Positions 38,646 to 48,515 are shown, counted from the stretch's first letter. The stretch: 64,000 bases of DNA from Marinobacter sp. es.048 (GCF_900188435.1 NZ_FYFA01000002.1:1240001-1304000), one strand, 5' to 3'. Numbers and translations: made by a program. Notes: generated by a model not told the origin, from the letters alone.

Positions 38646-39629
38646 TTACGCGCTCCCCTGCGAGTTTTTCCTGATGTCGGTGCGTTCCAGCACCCGCATG
38701 ACTGCGCTGCGGGCACGTACGTTGTCATTTACTTCATCAGCGCCGGCCTTGCTGGCCTTACCAACGAGCCGGAAGTCCGAGGCTTCCTGTTCCGCGGTTA
38801 CAGGAACGCCTTTAGGCAGTTGTGGCCCGCGAGCCAGATCTCTCATAAACCGCTTGACCAGTCGGTCTTCCAGCGAATGAAAACTGATGACTACCAGACG
38901 TCCGCCGGGTGCCAGATGGTCAACGGCAGACTGAAGACCGACCTCCAGATCCTCCAGCTCCCGGTTGATAAAAATCCGGATGGCCTGAAAGGTCCGGGTG
39001 GCCGGATGTTTGTGTTTTTCCTTTTTCGGCACCGCCTCGCTGACCAGCTCGGCCAACTGGCGAGTGGTCTCGACGGGCGTTTCCTTCCGACGCTCAACCA
39101 GGAGCCGGGCAATGCGCCGGGAGAACCTCTCCTCGCCATAGCGGAAGATCACATTCGCGATATCGGACTCCTCCGCCGTTGCGAGCCACTCCGCCGCACT
39201 GGGCGATTGCTCGGTATTCATGCGCATGTCCAGCGGCCCATCGCGCATAAAACTGAAACCACGAGATGCATCATCAAGCTGCGGCGATGACACGCCGAGA
39301 TCCAGCAAAACGCCGTTAACGGTCTGCCAATCCTGACCGGCTACCGCGCTGCCAAGCTCCGCAAAAGAGCCATGAAAGCAGTGGAAGCGGCTATCCTGAG
39401 CTTCCAGCTCTCTCGCTGTGCGGATGGCTTCGGGATCCTTGTCAATTCCAAGGAGCTGCCCCGACTCTCCGAGGCGGCCCAGAATCAGGCGACTGTGGCC
39501 ACCCCGTCCAAAGGTGCCATCTACGTAATAGCCATCGGGGTCGTTGACCAGATAGTCGACCGCCGAATCCAGGAGCACCGAGCGATGCGAGTACGACGCC
39601 CCGGCCTCCTGACTGCGATCGGAGGTCAT
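38646..39629 (-). CDS. rsmH: 16S rRNA (cytosine-1402-N4) methyltransferase
   Basis: A 327-residue SAM-dependent methyltransferase (MraW) modifying C1402 of 16S r[31 protein letters not shown] (SAM loop), [22 protein letters not shown] and [17 protein letters not shown] are typical. RsmI, which adds the 2'-O-methyl to the same nucleotide, is encoded at 40784-41680, so both modifiers of C1402 flank the mraZ/rnpB region. It overlaps mraZ by 4 bp. Confidence 0.97.
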   Translation of the reverse strand: MTSDRSQEAGASYSHRSVLLDSAVDYLVNDPDGYYVDGTFGRGGHSRLILGRLGESGQLLGIDKDPEAIRTARELEAQDSRFHCFHGSFAELGSAVAGQDWQTVNGVLLDLGVSSPQLDDASRGFSFMRDGPLDMRMNTEQSPSAAEWLATAEESDIANVIFRYGEERFSRRIARLLVERRKETPVETTRQLAELVSEAVPKKEKHKHPATRTFQAIRIFINRELEDLEVGLQSAVDHLAPGGRLVVISFHSLEDRLVKRFMRDLARGPQLPKGVPVTAEQEASDFRLVGKASKAGADEVNDNVRARSAVMRVLERTDIRKNSQGSA

Positions 39630-40078
39630 AAGGACAGCGCCTCCATCTCGGGCGGCATCTCTTCATCATCAGAGGACTCATCGAGCCAGGCGAACCAGCG
39701 CTCTTCGCTCCAGAGCTCAAGCTTCTTGCCCTGCCCGATCAGCATCAGTTTTTTCTCCAGATGGGCATAGCTTCTCAGAGTTGGCGGAATGAGGATGCGT
39801 CCGGCAGAGTCCAGCTCCATAGGCGCAGCATTACCCAGAATCAGCCGTTGCAGGCGCCGGGCCGCCTTGTTCATGTTCGGAAGCGCCTCGATTTTGGGCC
39901 GCAAAACCTCCCATTCAGGCTCGGGATAAAGCAACAGGCACCGCTCCTCGTCAGCGTTCGCCGTCAATACAATGCGCCCACCACAGGCCTGCGCGAGCTC
40001 TTCGCGCACCTTGGCGGGGATCGCCAGGCGACCCTTCGCATCCATATTGATGGCATGACTGCCGAGAAAATTGCTCAT
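39626..40078 (-). CDS. mraZ: Transcriptional regulator MraZ
   Basis: A 150-residue MraZ with two SpoVT/AbrB-like halves. The N-terminal half is [19 protein letters not shown] and the C-terminal half [34 protein letters not shown]. MraZ binds repeats in front of its own gene and lowers expression of the dcw cluster. It is the first gene of this cluster, just downstream of the repeat array at 40104-40139, so self-regulation is likely. Confidence 0.96.
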   Translation of the reverse strand: MSNFLGSHAINMDAKGRLAIPAKVREELAQACGGRIVLTANADEERCLLLYPEPEWEVLRPKIEALPNMNKAARRLQRLILGNAAPMELDSAGRILIPPTLRSYAHLEKKLMLIGQGKKLELWSEERWFAWLDESSDDEEMPPEMEALSL

Positions 40079-40103
40079 TTACGCTGTCTCTGGGTGCCTG
40101 ATA

Positions 40104-40139
40104 TCCACAAAAAACCACTAGAATCCACTTTTTCCCACT
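40104..40139 (-). promoter_or_regulatory. Putative MraZ operator: four 10-bp-phased GTGGN repeats
   Basis: On the minus strand four GTGG words occur exactly 10 bp apart: GTGGG, GTGGA, GTGGT, GTGGA (plus-strand CCAC at 40105, 40115, 40125, 40135). Spacers are five A/T-rich bases. They sit between the promoter and mraZ, in the predicted transcript start region. E. coli MraZ binds TGGGN direct repeats with 5-bp spacers, so this is a variant with one more unit. Confidence 0.75.
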
Positions 40140-40146
40140 TCTGCAC

Positions 40147-40175
40147 ACTATAGAAACACGCAATACACAATGCAA
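40147..40175 (-). promoter_or_regulatory. Sigma70 promoter of the mraZ/dcw cluster
   Basis: Minus strand: -35 TTGCAT (40170-40175), 17-bp spacer, -10 TATAGT (40147-40152). Transcription would start about 7 bases before the repeat array, ideally placed for repression. The rest of the ~305-bp mraZ-rnpB gap shows no gene. Confidence 0.75.
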
Positions 40176-40291
40176 GCGCCGCAAACAGCGCCACACTTGG
40201 AAAACTTCCTTTTATGACAAGAGGTTACAGAGCTGGATTCGATGAAATGGTGAGATTACGGAAAAGAAAAGAAGCAAAATCAAACACCTGC

Positions 40292-40310
40292 AAAAAAGTC
40301 TGAAGACTGC
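40292..40310 (-). terminator. Weak candidate terminator downstream of rnpB
   Basis: On the minus strand a short AGTC/GACT hairpin is followed by six Ts. The stem is only 4-5 bp, so the true rnpB 3' end may be set by processing or another signal. It is about 75 bp beyond the mature RNA. Confidence 0.3.
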
Positions 40311-40383
40311 AAGTGAGGTTTAAGATTTTTTAGCTATAAAGAACGCCTGCTGAGAATGACAGACGTTACAGGAAGGAAAAAGA

Positions 40384-40731
<348 letters not shown>

Positions 40732-40736
40732 GCGAG

Positions 40737-40765
40737 ACAATACTCCTGCACCCAGAGCCTTGCAA
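40737..40765 (-). promoter_or_regulatory. Sigma70 promoter of rnpB
   Basis: Minus strand: -35 TTGCAA (40760-40765), 17-bp spacer, -10 TATTGT (40737-40742), placing the start about 7 bases before the P1 helix. It lies in the short gap after the rsmI stop. Confidence 0.65.
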
Positions 40766-40783
40766 GAGAAACTGCCACGGTGT

Positions 40784-41680
40784 TCAGCCGTCTTTCAGCG
40801 CCAGGGCCCGCTGGTAAAGCTCATTCTTCGATAGCCCGGTCAGCTCCGAGGCCATTTTGGCGACCTTCTTCACCGGCAGCTCCGCCAGCAAAACCCGAAG
40901 TACCCGGTCCACATCCATGGTCGCCGCGTCATCGTCACCGGGTTGAGCCATCGCACCACGAATCATCACCACAAACTCTCCCCGGGTTCCGTGGGGGTCC
41001 TGCTCCAACTCCGCCAGAACCTCCGCCACCGAGCCGGAATAGAAGGTTTCGAAGGTCTTGGTGATTTCCCGCCCCAGAACCATCTCACGATCTTCGCCAA
41101 GCACTTCGGCAATGTCCCGCACCGACTCCAGAATCCTGTGGGGCGATTCGTAGAACACCAGAGTGGCCGGTTCAGTGCTCAACGCCTCAAGACTGGCCCT
41201 GCGACCAGAGCGTTTGGCCGGTAGAAAGCCCACGTACAGAAAGCGGTCCGTCGGCAGGCCGGCAGCACTCAATGCCGCCACCAGGGCACAGGGCCCCGGG
41301 ATCGGGCTGACACGATGGCCCGCAGCCCTGGCCTGGCGCACCAGCACATAACCGGGATCCGAAATCAGCGGCGTACCGGCATCGGAGACCAGAGCCACAT
41401 CACGCCCGGCTTCCAGTTCCGTCAGTATACCGGCTGCGCGATCCTTTTCATTATGGTCATGCAAGGCGACCATTCGCTTCTGTATACCCAAATGGCTCAA
41501 CAGGCGACCACTGTGGCGCGTATCCTCGGCAGCCACCACATCCACACTGGCCAGCGTCCGGGTGGCCCGTGGAGACAGATCATCAAGATTGCCGATGGGC
41601 GTGGCTACAATATAGAGCGTGCCTTTCGATTCTCCCTTCCGGCTATCTGAAGACGGGAAATCGCTGACCTCGTTTTTCAA
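40784..41680 (-). CDS. rsmI: 16S rRNA (cytidine-1402-2'-O)-methyltransferase
   Basis: A 298-residue TP-methylase-family protein (YraL) that 2'-O-methylates C1402 of 16S rRNA in the decoding centre. LYIVATPIGNLDDLSPRATRTL, AAEDTRHSGRLLSHL, ALVSDAGTPLISDPGYVLVR and FYESPHRILESV are diagnostic. It is divergent from lpoA-yraN-diaA, 132 bp from the lpoA start, as in E. coli. The stop lies just before the rnpB promoter. Confidence 0.96.
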   Translation of the reverse strand: MKNEVSDFPSSDSRKGESKGTLYIVATPIGNLDDLSPRATRTLASVDVVAAEDTRHSGRLLSHLGIQKRMVALHDHNEKDRAAGILTELEAGRDVALVSDAGTPLISDPGYVLVRQARAAGHRVSPIPGPCALVAALSAAGLPTDRFLYVGFLPAKRSGRRASLEALSTEPATLVFYESPHRILESVRDIAEVLGEDREMVLGREITKTFETFYSGSVAEVLAELEQDPHGTRGEFVVMIRGAMAQPGDDDAATMDVDRVLRVLLAELPVKKVAKMASELTGLSKNELYQRALALKDG

Positions 41681-41812
41681 AGCTTCTGCCTCTCTGATGG
41701 GGAGTCCGGAACCGTGACAGTTACGTCATGTGAATTAACCCCGGAGCTGTTAAACTTGCCACCGTTAGTCTGGCGCTACAAGCCCAATCATCCGGAGTAT
41801 GTCGAGCCTGCC

Positions 41813-43684
41813 ATGATAAAGATCCGCATTCATCAACGAGCCCTGGCCAGCGTATTTTCTGCCGCCCTATTGTCGGCTGGTTGCGCCACCGTGAATCTCG
41901 AAACCCATGTTGCACAAACCGCTGACCAGGCTCTGGAACTGGCCAGCAACGAAGACAACATCGAAACCGCTCAGGCGTACCTGCTTAGGATTGCCAACAG
42001 GTTCCAGGACCAGGGCAACCACATGGCGGCCAGAACGCTACTTCAAAGTCAGCAGCTGGCGCAACCTGCTCCGGGGCTTGGCAACCAGAAACTGCTACTG
42101 ACTATGGCAAGCGCCACCGCCCTCGAAGATCAATCCTGGGCAAAAGAGATCGCCGGCGAACTCACCCCGTCGACCTTTATAGACTACCCGGCCGACCTGA
42201 TTGCCCGGGCAGCCAACCTGCAGGCGGACACCTTCGACCTGGCAGGTGAGCCCATGCCTGCAGCCATGACTCTAATTCTGCTGGCACAGACGGACAACAC
42301 CGCGGATGCACAACAGATTCACAACCGGGTCTGGTCCCTGCTGGAACAGGTTCCGGACGGCGAGCTGAGCTCAGCCTCTGCCGAGGCCATCGGCTACGAA
42401 GCCCAGGGATGGCTGGAACTGGCTAGCCTCGTCCGGACACCGGACGCCGGCATTGACGAGCAGGGCCGAATCATCCGTGGCTGGCAGAACAACTGGCCCG
42501 GTCATCCGGCGGCCCAAGTACTGCCCTCGGAGCTTCAACTGATCGCCACGCTGGCCGAAAGCCGCCCTGAAAAAATCGCTCTAGCCCTGCCCCTCGAGGG
42601 GCCCCTTGCGACTGCTGGCAAGGCGATCCGCGACGGCTTTCTGGCAGCCTACTACCTCGATGACTCTGCTGACCGGAGCAAAACAGACATTCGCATCTTC
42701 AACACGGCGGGCACATCGTTCAGCGATCTTTACAAACAGCTGTCCGAACAGGATATCGACCTGATTGTTGGCCCCCTGGAAAAAGAAGCTCTAGCCGGGC
42801 TTGGCTCAATGAATACGCTGCCGGTGCCCGCGCTAGGGCTGAATTACCTGCCGGCCGATACCAAGCCTGCTGACGGACTTTATCAATTCGGGCTTTCCGC
42901 TGAAGACGAGGCGCGTCAGATTGCCGACCGGCTTGCCGCTGAACAACTGCGTCAGGTTCTGGTTCTTATCCCGGGCGGCGAATGGGGCGATCGCGTCGAG
43001 GCTGCTTTGCTGAAACGCATGGCCTACCACGAAGGCGTTGCGCTGGATATCGAACGCTTCTACCGGGAGGATAACCTTCGGGCGGTAACGGCCGACCTAC
43101 TGGGCATCACTGTTTCCCGGGACAGGGCCATTCAGGTTGAACGGACCATCGGTATGAACGTCGAGTTTGAGCCGAGGCGCCGGCAGGATGCCGACGCTAT
43201 CGTGATGGTGGCAGAACCCACTGTTGCGCGGCAGTTCAAGCCACTGTTCGCCTTTTATTTCGGCGGTGACCTGCCAGTGTACTCGCCTTCCATTGTTTAT
43301 GAAGGGACCCCCGCACCGTCCCGGGACCGCGACCTGAACGGTGTTATTTTCACCGACATCCCCTGGGTTCTGGGCGACGACAACGAACTGCGCACCCGGG
43401 CCACGGAAAACCTGTCTGGCACCCGTGGCCAACCTGGTCGCCTGTTCGCCATGGGCGCCGATGCGTGGCACCTGAGCAAACGCCTGCCGTTGCTAAAACA
43501 GGTCGAAAGCGCCTCGATATCGGGGCAAACTGGCGTACTGACCATGACACACCAGGGCAGCATCCATCGGGAACAGCTCTGGGCCCAGTTCCGCAACGGC
43601 GTTCCCGAGTTCATTCCTGAACCGGTAACCGAAGAGGGCGAGTCAGAAACCGCCCAAGAGGAAACCACACCCCCCAGCGAATAA
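41813..43684 (+). CDS. lpoA: Outer-membrane lipoprotein activator of PBP1A (LpoA/YraM-like)
   Basis: A ~623-residue protein. The signal peptide ends in a lipobox (LLSAGC, Cys24), with Ala next to the Cys, which favours the outer membrane. The N-terminal half is TPR-like and helical. The C-terminal half (~residues 255-570; EKIALALPLEGPLATAGKAIRDGFLAAYY) is a periplasmic-binding-protein type I fold, as in LpoA, which reaches through the peptidoglycan to stimulate PBP1A. The ATG at 41813 is chosen because it gives the signal peptide; the frame is open from 41714. It heads an lpoA-yraN-diaA run, divergent from rsmI. The C-terminus is Glu/Thr rich. Confidence 0.92.
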   Translation: MIKIRIHQRALASVFSAALLSAGCATVNLETHVAQTADQALELASNEDNIETAQAYLLRIANRFQDQGNHMAARTLLQSQQLAQPAPGLGNQKLLLTMASATALEDQSWAKEIAGELTPSTFIDYPADLIARAANLQADTFDLAGEPMPAAMTLILLAQTDNTADAQQIHNRVWSLLEQVPDGELSSASAEAIGYEAQGWLELASLVRTPDAGIDEQGRIIRGWQNNWPGHPAAQVLPSELQLIATLAESRPEKIALALPLEGPLATAGKAIRDGFLAAYYLDDSADRSKTDIRIFNTAGTSFSDLYKQLSEQDIDLIVGPLEKEALAGLGSMNTLPVPALGLNYLPADTKPADGLYQFGLSAEDEARQIADRLAAEQLRQVLVLIPGGEWGDRVEAALLKRMAYHEGVALDIERFYREDNLRAVTADLLGITVSRDRAIQVERTIGMNVEFEPRRRQDADAIVMVAEPTVARQFKPLFAFYFGGDLPVYSPSIVYEGTPAPSRDRDLNGVIFTDIPWVLGDDNELRTRATENLSGTRGQPGRLFAMGADAWHLSKRLPLLKQVESASISGQTGVLTMTHQGSIHREQLWAQFRNGVPEFIPEPVTEEGESETAQEETTPPSE

Positions 43685-43708
43685 CATCAAAGGAGCAAAC
43701 CAGTAGCC

Positions 43709-44074
43709 ATGGATGGCACCAAAACCCTGGGCAATCATTTCGAAGGGGTCGCTGCCCGATACCTTGCCAGTCGGGGCGTCCGGATAATTGAGCGCAATGT
43801 TTACAATCGCGGCGGCGAAATCGACCTGGTCGGCCAAGATGGTGAGGCTCTCGTGTTCTTTGAGGTCCGCTATCGCGGGGCAGGCAGTCTTGCTGACCCT
43901 GCAAGCTCTATCAATTACCCAAAACAGAGACGCCTTGTTCGCGCCGTGTCGTTCTACCTGCACAGGCACGGACTCTGGAACAGCCTCTCGCGGATAGATG
44001 TGGTTGCCATCAGACCGGGTACCGTTAAAAGATACCGGGTACAATGGATCAGGAACGCAATTCTGGCAGGATAG
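43709..44074 (+). CDS. yraN: UPF0102 / YraN family protein
   Basis: A 121-residue small nuclease-like protein of the Holliday-junction-resolvase/endonuclease fold. GNHFEGVAARYLASRGVRIIERNVYNRGGEIDLVGQDGEALVFFEVRYR holds the Glu/Asp/Glu-x-Lys-like constellation; here the usual EVK reads EVR. The molecular role is not established. It lies 24 bp after lpoA, and its end overlaps the upstream part of the diaA reading frame. Confidence 0.93.
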   Translation: MDGTKTLGNHFEGVAARYLASRGVRIIERNVYNRGGEIDLVGQDGEALVFFEVRYRGAGSLADPASSINYPKQRRLVRAVSFYLHRHGLWNSLSRIDVVAIRPGTVKRYRVQWIRNAILAG

Positions 44075-44085
44075 TGATACCTAAA

Positions 44086-44676
44086 ATGACCGACACCGAA
44101 CACCAGATCAATCAGTGGTTCGCCAGCCATATGGAGCATACTGCACAGGCCGCAAGCACCGTTGGCCCTGATATAGAGGAGGTTGCCAATGCCTTCGTGG
44201 GAACGCTGCTCCAGGATGGAAAAATCATCACCTGCGCCAATGGCAATGCCAATATTCTGGCCCAGTACTTCTGCACCGCCCTTCTGAACCGGTTCGACCA
44301 GGACAGACCTGCACTGCCCGCCATCAATCTCGGCGCAGATGCGACAACCTATTCCGCGATCTGCCGGGATAACCGTTTCAACGACACCTTCTCCCGCCAG
44401 GTCCGGGCAATCGGCAAACCGGGAGACCTTCTGTTCGTGATTGTCGACGATGGCCACAAGGCCAACCTAATCCAGGCAATCCAGGTCGCTCATGACCGGG
44501 AAATGAGCGTTGTGGTTCTCAGCGCCAGAGAAAAATCGGACATAACGTCGCTATTGCATCCGGAAGATCACGAAATTGCACTAAACGATCTCAGCTCCAC
44601 CGAAGCAACGCCACTGTTGCTGCTCATCATTAACGCCTTATGTGGGCTGATCGACGCGAAGATTTTCGGGGGATAA
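44086..44676 (+). CDS. diaA: DnaA initiator-associating protein DiaA (SIS domain)
   Basis: A 196-residue SIS-domain protein. In E. coli, DiaA tetramers bind DnaA and stimulate its assembly at oriC. The ANGNANILAQYFCTALLNRF segment matches the DiaA [20 protein letters not shown] pattern, and INALCGLIDAKIFGG the C-terminus. The fold is shared with GmhA (phosphoheptose isomerase), but operon context supports DiaA. The ATG at 44086 is preferred; the frame is open to 44044. A terminator follows directly. Confidence 0.9.
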   Translation: MTDTEHQINQWFASHMEHTAQAASTVGPDIEEVANAFVGTLLQDGKIITCANGNANILAQYFCTALLNRFDQDRPALPAINLGADATTYSAICRDNRFNDTFSRQVRAIGKPGDLLFVIVDDGHKANLIQAIQVAHDREMSVVVLSAREKSDITSLLHPEDHEIALNDLSSTEATPLLLLIINALCGLIDAKIFGG

Positions 44677-44702
44677 AAAAGCCAGCATACGCTGGCTTTT
44701 TT
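44675..44702. terminator. Bidirectional terminator between diaA and sspB
   Basis: AAAAAAGCCAGC (44675-44686) and its exact complement (44691-44702) close a 4-nt loop. It can end both the plus-strand diaA and the minus-strand sspB transcripts. Confidence 0.92.
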
Positions 44703-44720
44703 GAAACGATGGAGCGAGGT

Positions 44721-45164
44721 TTATTTGACAACCTTGAGGGTTGGCCTGCCCGAAGGACGATCCTCCTGCCCGGATGAAGGCTGCTCGCCTTCACGCTCAC
44801 GGGGGCTACCGTCAGGGTCCGGGGAACCGGGCTCGCTGCCGAATACCATGCCCTCACCGTTTTCCTTAGCATAAATTGCCATAACCGCCTGCAGCGGAAT
44901 GAACACCTGCATGGGCACCCCACCGAAACGGGCACTGAACTCCAATGCGCCGTTACCAATCACCAGGCCGCGCACGGCGCCCGGACTGATATTCAGAACG
45001 ATCTGACCGTTCGCGACATGCTCAGTCGGCACCTGCACACCTTGAATGCCTGCATCCACCACAATGTAGGGGGTACAGTCATTGTCCAGAATCCACTCAT
45101 TGAATGCTCGTACCAGGTACGGGCGGCTGGACGTCATGGTGTTTTTACTCTCAGCCACTGCCAC
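44721..45164 (-). CDS. sspB: Stringent starvation protein B (ClpXP adaptor)
   Basis: A 147-residue SspB. SspB dimers bind the ssrA tag of tmRNA-marked proteins and deliver them to ClpXP. The folded part is RPYLVRAFNEWILDNDCTPYIVVDA through GGVPMQVFIPLQAVMAIYAKENGEGMVF. A disordered acidic/Ser/Pro linker leads to the C-terminal XB peptide RPTLKVVK, which docks onto ClpX. It is downstream of sspA, 32 bp away. Confidence 0.95.
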   Translation of the reverse strand: MAVAESKNTMTSSRPYLVRAFNEWILDNDCTPYIVVDAGIQGVQVPTEHVANGQIVLNISPGAVRGLVIGNGALEFSARFGGVPMQVFIPLQAVMAIYAKENGEGMVFGSEPGSPDPDGSPREREGEQPSSGQEDRPSGRPTLKVVK

Positions 45165-45196
45165 TCTCCTGCTCCGGCCAGCGGAACGTTACCAAA

Positions 45197-45826
45197 TCAG
45201 CTGCGAATGTCTTCTTCCAGATCGGACAGGCTAGCCTTGAACCCCTCCCGACTGAAGATGCTCTCCATATACTTCTGCAGTGGTTTGGCCTGCTTTTCGT
45301 TCAGCTCAATACCCAGCGACGGAAGGCGCCAGAGGATAGGGGCGATACAGCAGTCCACAATGGTGAACTCTTCAGACAGAAAAAACGGCATTTCTCCGAA
45401 CAGCGGCGCTGTTGCCAACAGGCTTTCTTTCAGCTCTTTGCGCGCTGTTTCAGAAGCCTTGGCGTTTGGCTGTGCCAGGATCTGGTCAACCAGACCGCAC
45501 CAGTCTTTCTGAATCCGATGAATCATCAGACGGCTGTTGGCACGGGCCACCGGATACACCGGCAACAGGGGCGGATGCGGGAAACGCTCGTCGAGGTACT
45601 CCATCATGATATTGGGCTCATAAAGCACCAGATCACGATCTACCAGAGTTGGCAGGGCGTTATACGGATTCAGGTCGGCCAGCTCAGCCGGCGGATTGTC
45701 CGGATCCACATCAACGATATCGACGGTAACACCCTTCTCTGCCAGAACAATGCGCACCCTGTGGCTGTAATGGCTGGCCGGATCCGAGAAAAACGTCATT
45801 GATGACCGCTTGGTCACAACGCCCAT
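45197..45826 (-). CDS. sspA: Stringent starvation protein A (GST-fold RNA polymerase partner)
   Basis: A 209-residue GST-like protein with thioredoxin-fold start [20 protein letters not shown] and [30 protein letters not shown]. SspA binds RNA polymerase and alters promoter use under stress; it has no proven GST activity. The order petABC-sspA-sspB is conserved in gammaproteobacteria. The intergenic distance to petC is 108 bp, so it may have its own promoter. Confidence 0.94.
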   Translation of the reverse strand: MGVVTKRSSMTFFSDPASHYSHRVRIVLAEKGVTVDIVDVDPDNPPAELADLNPYNALPTLVDRDLVLYEPNIMMEYLDERFPHPPLLPVYPVARANSRLMIHRIQKDWCGLVDQILAQPNAKASETARKELKESLLATAPLFGEMPFFLSEEFTIVDCCIAPILWRLPSLGIELNEKQAKPLQKYMESIFSREGFKASLSDLEEDIRS

Positions 45827-45934
45827 AGAACTACCTCACGAGTAAACAAACCGAAATGATCCTGAAAAAACGCAAAAATCCAGCGGGCCGGTTATGCCCG
45901 CTGGAACTCAGGAAACGGGATTATACCCTATTTC

Positions 45935-46690
45935 TCAGTGCACGTCCTTCCAGTACTCACGATTGAGCAGGTAGGCGAACACGAAGAAGATGGCCACGAA
46001 TATCAGGACAAAGATCCCCAGACGCTCACGCTCAAGCTTGATCGGATCAGCCATGTAAGACATGAAGTTGGTCAGATCATACATGGACTGGTCAAACTCG
46101 GCTCCAGACATGCTGCCCTCGATAGCGTACTCCGGACAAACGTCAGCGTTGTTGATGTTGCCACTCAAAGGCTCCACGCTGGCCGGGGTACCGATATTGG
46201 GCTCAACGGCGCAAAGCCCCTGCATACCAACCAGAACGTGGGGCATACCCACAGCCGGGAACACCACGTTGTTCACGCCCAGCGGACGGGACTCGTCCTT
46301 GTAGAAACCGCGAAGGTACGAATATACCCACGCTTCGCCACGCAGACGGGTTTCGAGCGTAAGATCCGGTGGCGGAGCACCGAACCAGTCAGCCGCCATG
46401 TCCTTGTTCATGGAGTTTTTCATCAGCTCGCCAATTTTGGCGCCGGTGAAGATCAGGTTTTCCTCATACAGCTCATCGGGAATTTCGAGATCCTCAGCCA
46501 CACGCTTGTAGCGCGCATACTCCATGGAATGACAACCCATGCAATAGTTGGTAAAGGTTGCCGCTCCGCGCTGGAGAGATGCCTTGTCAGAATGATCTGA
46601 CTCAAAGCTGTCCAGCGGCACGGTTGAACCCGCTGCCAGCGCAAGAGCTGGCAGGACCGCGATGAAAAGACCAAAAATCAGCTTTCTCAT
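45935..46690 (-). CDS. petC: Cytochrome bc1 complex, cytochrome c1
   Basis: A 251-residue cytochrome c1 carrying covalent haem at CMGCH, in TNYCMGCHSMEYARY (residues ~50-55). It has an N-terminal signal peptide (LALAAG) and a C-terminal membrane anchor (LGIFVLIFVAIFFVFAYLLN) that leaves the haem domain in the periplasm. It passes electrons from the Rieske protein to soluble c-type cytochromes. The start overlaps petB stop (TAATG), so it is translationally coupled. Confidence 0.96.
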   Translation of the reverse strand: MRKLIFGLFIAVLPALALAAGSTVPLDSFESDHSDKASLQRGAATFTNYCMGCHSMEYARYKRVAEDLEIPDELYEENLIFTGAKIGELMKNSMNKDMAADWFGAPPPDLTLETRLRGEAWVYSYLRGFYKDESRPLGVNNVVFPAVGMPHVLVGMQGLCAVEPNIGTPASVEPLSGNINNADVCPEYAIEGSMSGAEFDQSMYDLTNFMSYMADPIKLERERLGIFVLIFVAIFFVFAYLLNREYWKDVH

Positions 46691-47922
46691 TATCCTGTCA
46701 CCCTCTCTGGAACTGGCTTGGTTTTCTCCATGCGCGTATAGAACGGCATGAGGATAAAGTAGAGGAAGTACAGCACCGTCAGAACCTGGGCAACCATTGT
46801 GCGCCCTTCGGTAGCGGGTACAAGACCGAGATAGCCGAGGATCACAAAGCTCACCACGAAGATGGCCAGTGCAATACGGCTCAGCCAGCCTTTGTAACGC
46901 ATGGACCGTACCGGGCTCTTGTCCAGCCAGGGCAGTACGAACAGGATGGCGATTGCCGCACCCATCACAACAACACCCCAGAACTTTGCGTCAAGACCGA
47001 ACAGGTCGATCGTCACCGCACGCAGCATTGCGTAGAACGGAGTGAAGTACCAAACGGGCGCAATATGATTGGGTGTTTTCAACGGGTTTGCCGGCTCGAA
47101 GTTCGGTTTTTCGATGAACAACCCGCCACCTTCCGGGAAGAAGAACACCACAATAAAGAAGATGAAGAAGAAAACGCCCACTCCGAGCAGATCGTGCACG
47201 GTGTAATAAGGATGGAACGGAATTCCGTCTTTGGGGATACCATTTTCGTCCTTGTTCTTCTTGATATCGATACCGTCAGGGTTATTGGAACCCACTTCGT
47301 GCAGTGCCAGGATGTGAAGCACCACCAGGCCCAGCAGAACGATCGGCAGCGCTACCACGTGCAGTGCGAAGAAACGGTTGAGCGTAATACCGGAAATCAG
47401 GTAGTCACCCCGAATCCAGAGAGAGAGATCCTCACCGATCACGGGGATAGCCCCGAACAGGTTAACGATAACCTGCGCACCCCAGTAGGACATCTGGCCC
47501 CATGGCAGGAGGTAGCCCATGAACGCTTCAGCCATCAGGATCAGGTAGATCAGCATACCGAAGATCCAGATCAGTTCACGCGGCTTCTGATAGGAGCCGT
47601 ACATCAGCCCCCGGAACATGTGGAGATAGACCACAATGAAGAATGCCGAGGCACCGGTGGAATGCAGGTAACGCAGCAGCCAGCCCCATTCGACATCGCG
47701 CATGATGTATTCAACGGACGCGAACGCGCCTTCCGCCGAAGGGTTGTAGCTCATGGTCAGCCAGATTCCCGTGACCAACTGGTTCACGAGAACCAGCATC
47801 GCGAGGGAACCAAAGAAGTACCACATGTTGAAGTTTTTCGGCGCGTAGTACTTGCCAAGGTGCTTGTTCCAGGCATCAATGACCGGAAGCCGTTCGTCTA
47901 CCCAGTTGAGTAACTTGCTCAT
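46690..47922 (-). CDS. petB: Cytochrome bc1 complex, cytochrome b
   Basis: A 410-residue integral membrane protein with about eight to nine helices. LRYLHSTGASAFFIVVYLHMFRGL and FFALHVVALPIVLLGLVVLHILALHEVGS carry the four His ligands of hemes bL and bH, and the PEWY-like quinol-site motif reads PVWYFTPFYAML. It oxidises ubiquinol. It overlaps petA by one base and petC by one base. Confidence 0.97.
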   Translation of the reverse strand: MSKLLNWVDERLPVIDAWNKHLGKYYAPKNFNMWYFFGSLAMLVLVNQLVTGIWLTMSYNPSAEGAFASVEYIMRDVEWGWLLRYLHSTGASAFFIVVYLHMFRGLMYGSYQKPRELIWIFGMLIYLILMAEAFMGYLLPWGQMSYWGAQVIVNLFGAIPVIGEDLSLWIRGDYLISGITLNRFFALHVVALPIVLLGLVVLHILALHEVGSNNPDGIDIKKNKDENGIPKDGIPFHPYYTVHDLLGVGVFFFIFFIVVFFFPEGGGLFIEKPNFEPANPLKTPNHIAPVWYFTPFYAMLRAVTIDLFGLDAKFWGVVVMGAAIAILFVLPWLDKSPVRSMRYKGWLSRIALAIFVVSFVILGYLGLVPATEGRTMVAQVLTVLYFLYFILMPFYTRMEKTKPVPERVTG

Positions 47923-48515
47923 TACGCTGCCTCCGGATCAAGACCAATCGTGAGGGTCACATCATCGTCGTAACGATAGGGCGGCACCTCCAGATTCAGG
48001 GGAGCAGGCTGCGCCTCATAAACTCGGCCGGCCATATCGTAGCGGGAACCGTGGCACGGGCAAAAGAGTCCGCCCAGCCACTCATCACCCAGATCCGCCG
48101 GAGCAACCTCAGGGCGATAGGACGGGACACAGCCAAGGTGGGTACACAGACCTACAAGCACGGCAAACTCCGGCTTCAGCGAACGCAGAATGCCTTCAAT
48201 ATACGGCGGCTGCTGCGGCGCCTCTGACTGGGGATCTTTCACCCGATCATTCAGTTTTTCGATATTTGCCCGCATTTCTTCGGTACGGCGGATAATCCAG
48301 ACCGGCTTGCCTCGCCATTCCACAGTAACCTGCTGGCCCGGCTCGATCTTGCTGATATTGACGGTTACCGGTGCACCGGCCGCTTCCGCTTTTGCACTGG
48401 GATTCCATGACCCCAGGAACGGAACCGCCGCACCGACGACGCCGACTCCACCCACCACAGACGTAGCACCGATCAGAAACCGGCGCCTGCCTTGGCTCAC
48501 GTCGCCATTACTCAT
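47922..48515 (-). CDS. petA: Cytochrome bc1 complex, Rieske iron-sulfur subunit
   Basis: A 197-residue protein. A Tat-like signal/anchor (SQGRRRFLIGATSVVGG) is followed by the Rieske domain: CTHLGC (first ligand pair) and CPCHGS (second) bind the 2Fe-2S cluster. Electron transfer to cytochrome c1 occurs in the periplasm. It is the first gene of petABC, with rpsI 243 bp upstream and a terminator between. Confidence 0.97.
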   Translation of the reverse strand: MSNGDVSQGRRRFLIGATSVVGGVGVVGAAVPFLGSWNPSAKAEAAGAPVTVNISKIEPGQQVTVEWRGKPVWIIRRTEEMRANIEKLNDRVKDPQSEAPQQPPYIEGILRSLKPEFAVLVGLCTHLGCVPSYRPEVAPADLGDEWLGGLFCPCHGSRYDMAGRVYEAQPAPLNLEVPPYRYDDDVTLTIGLDPEAA

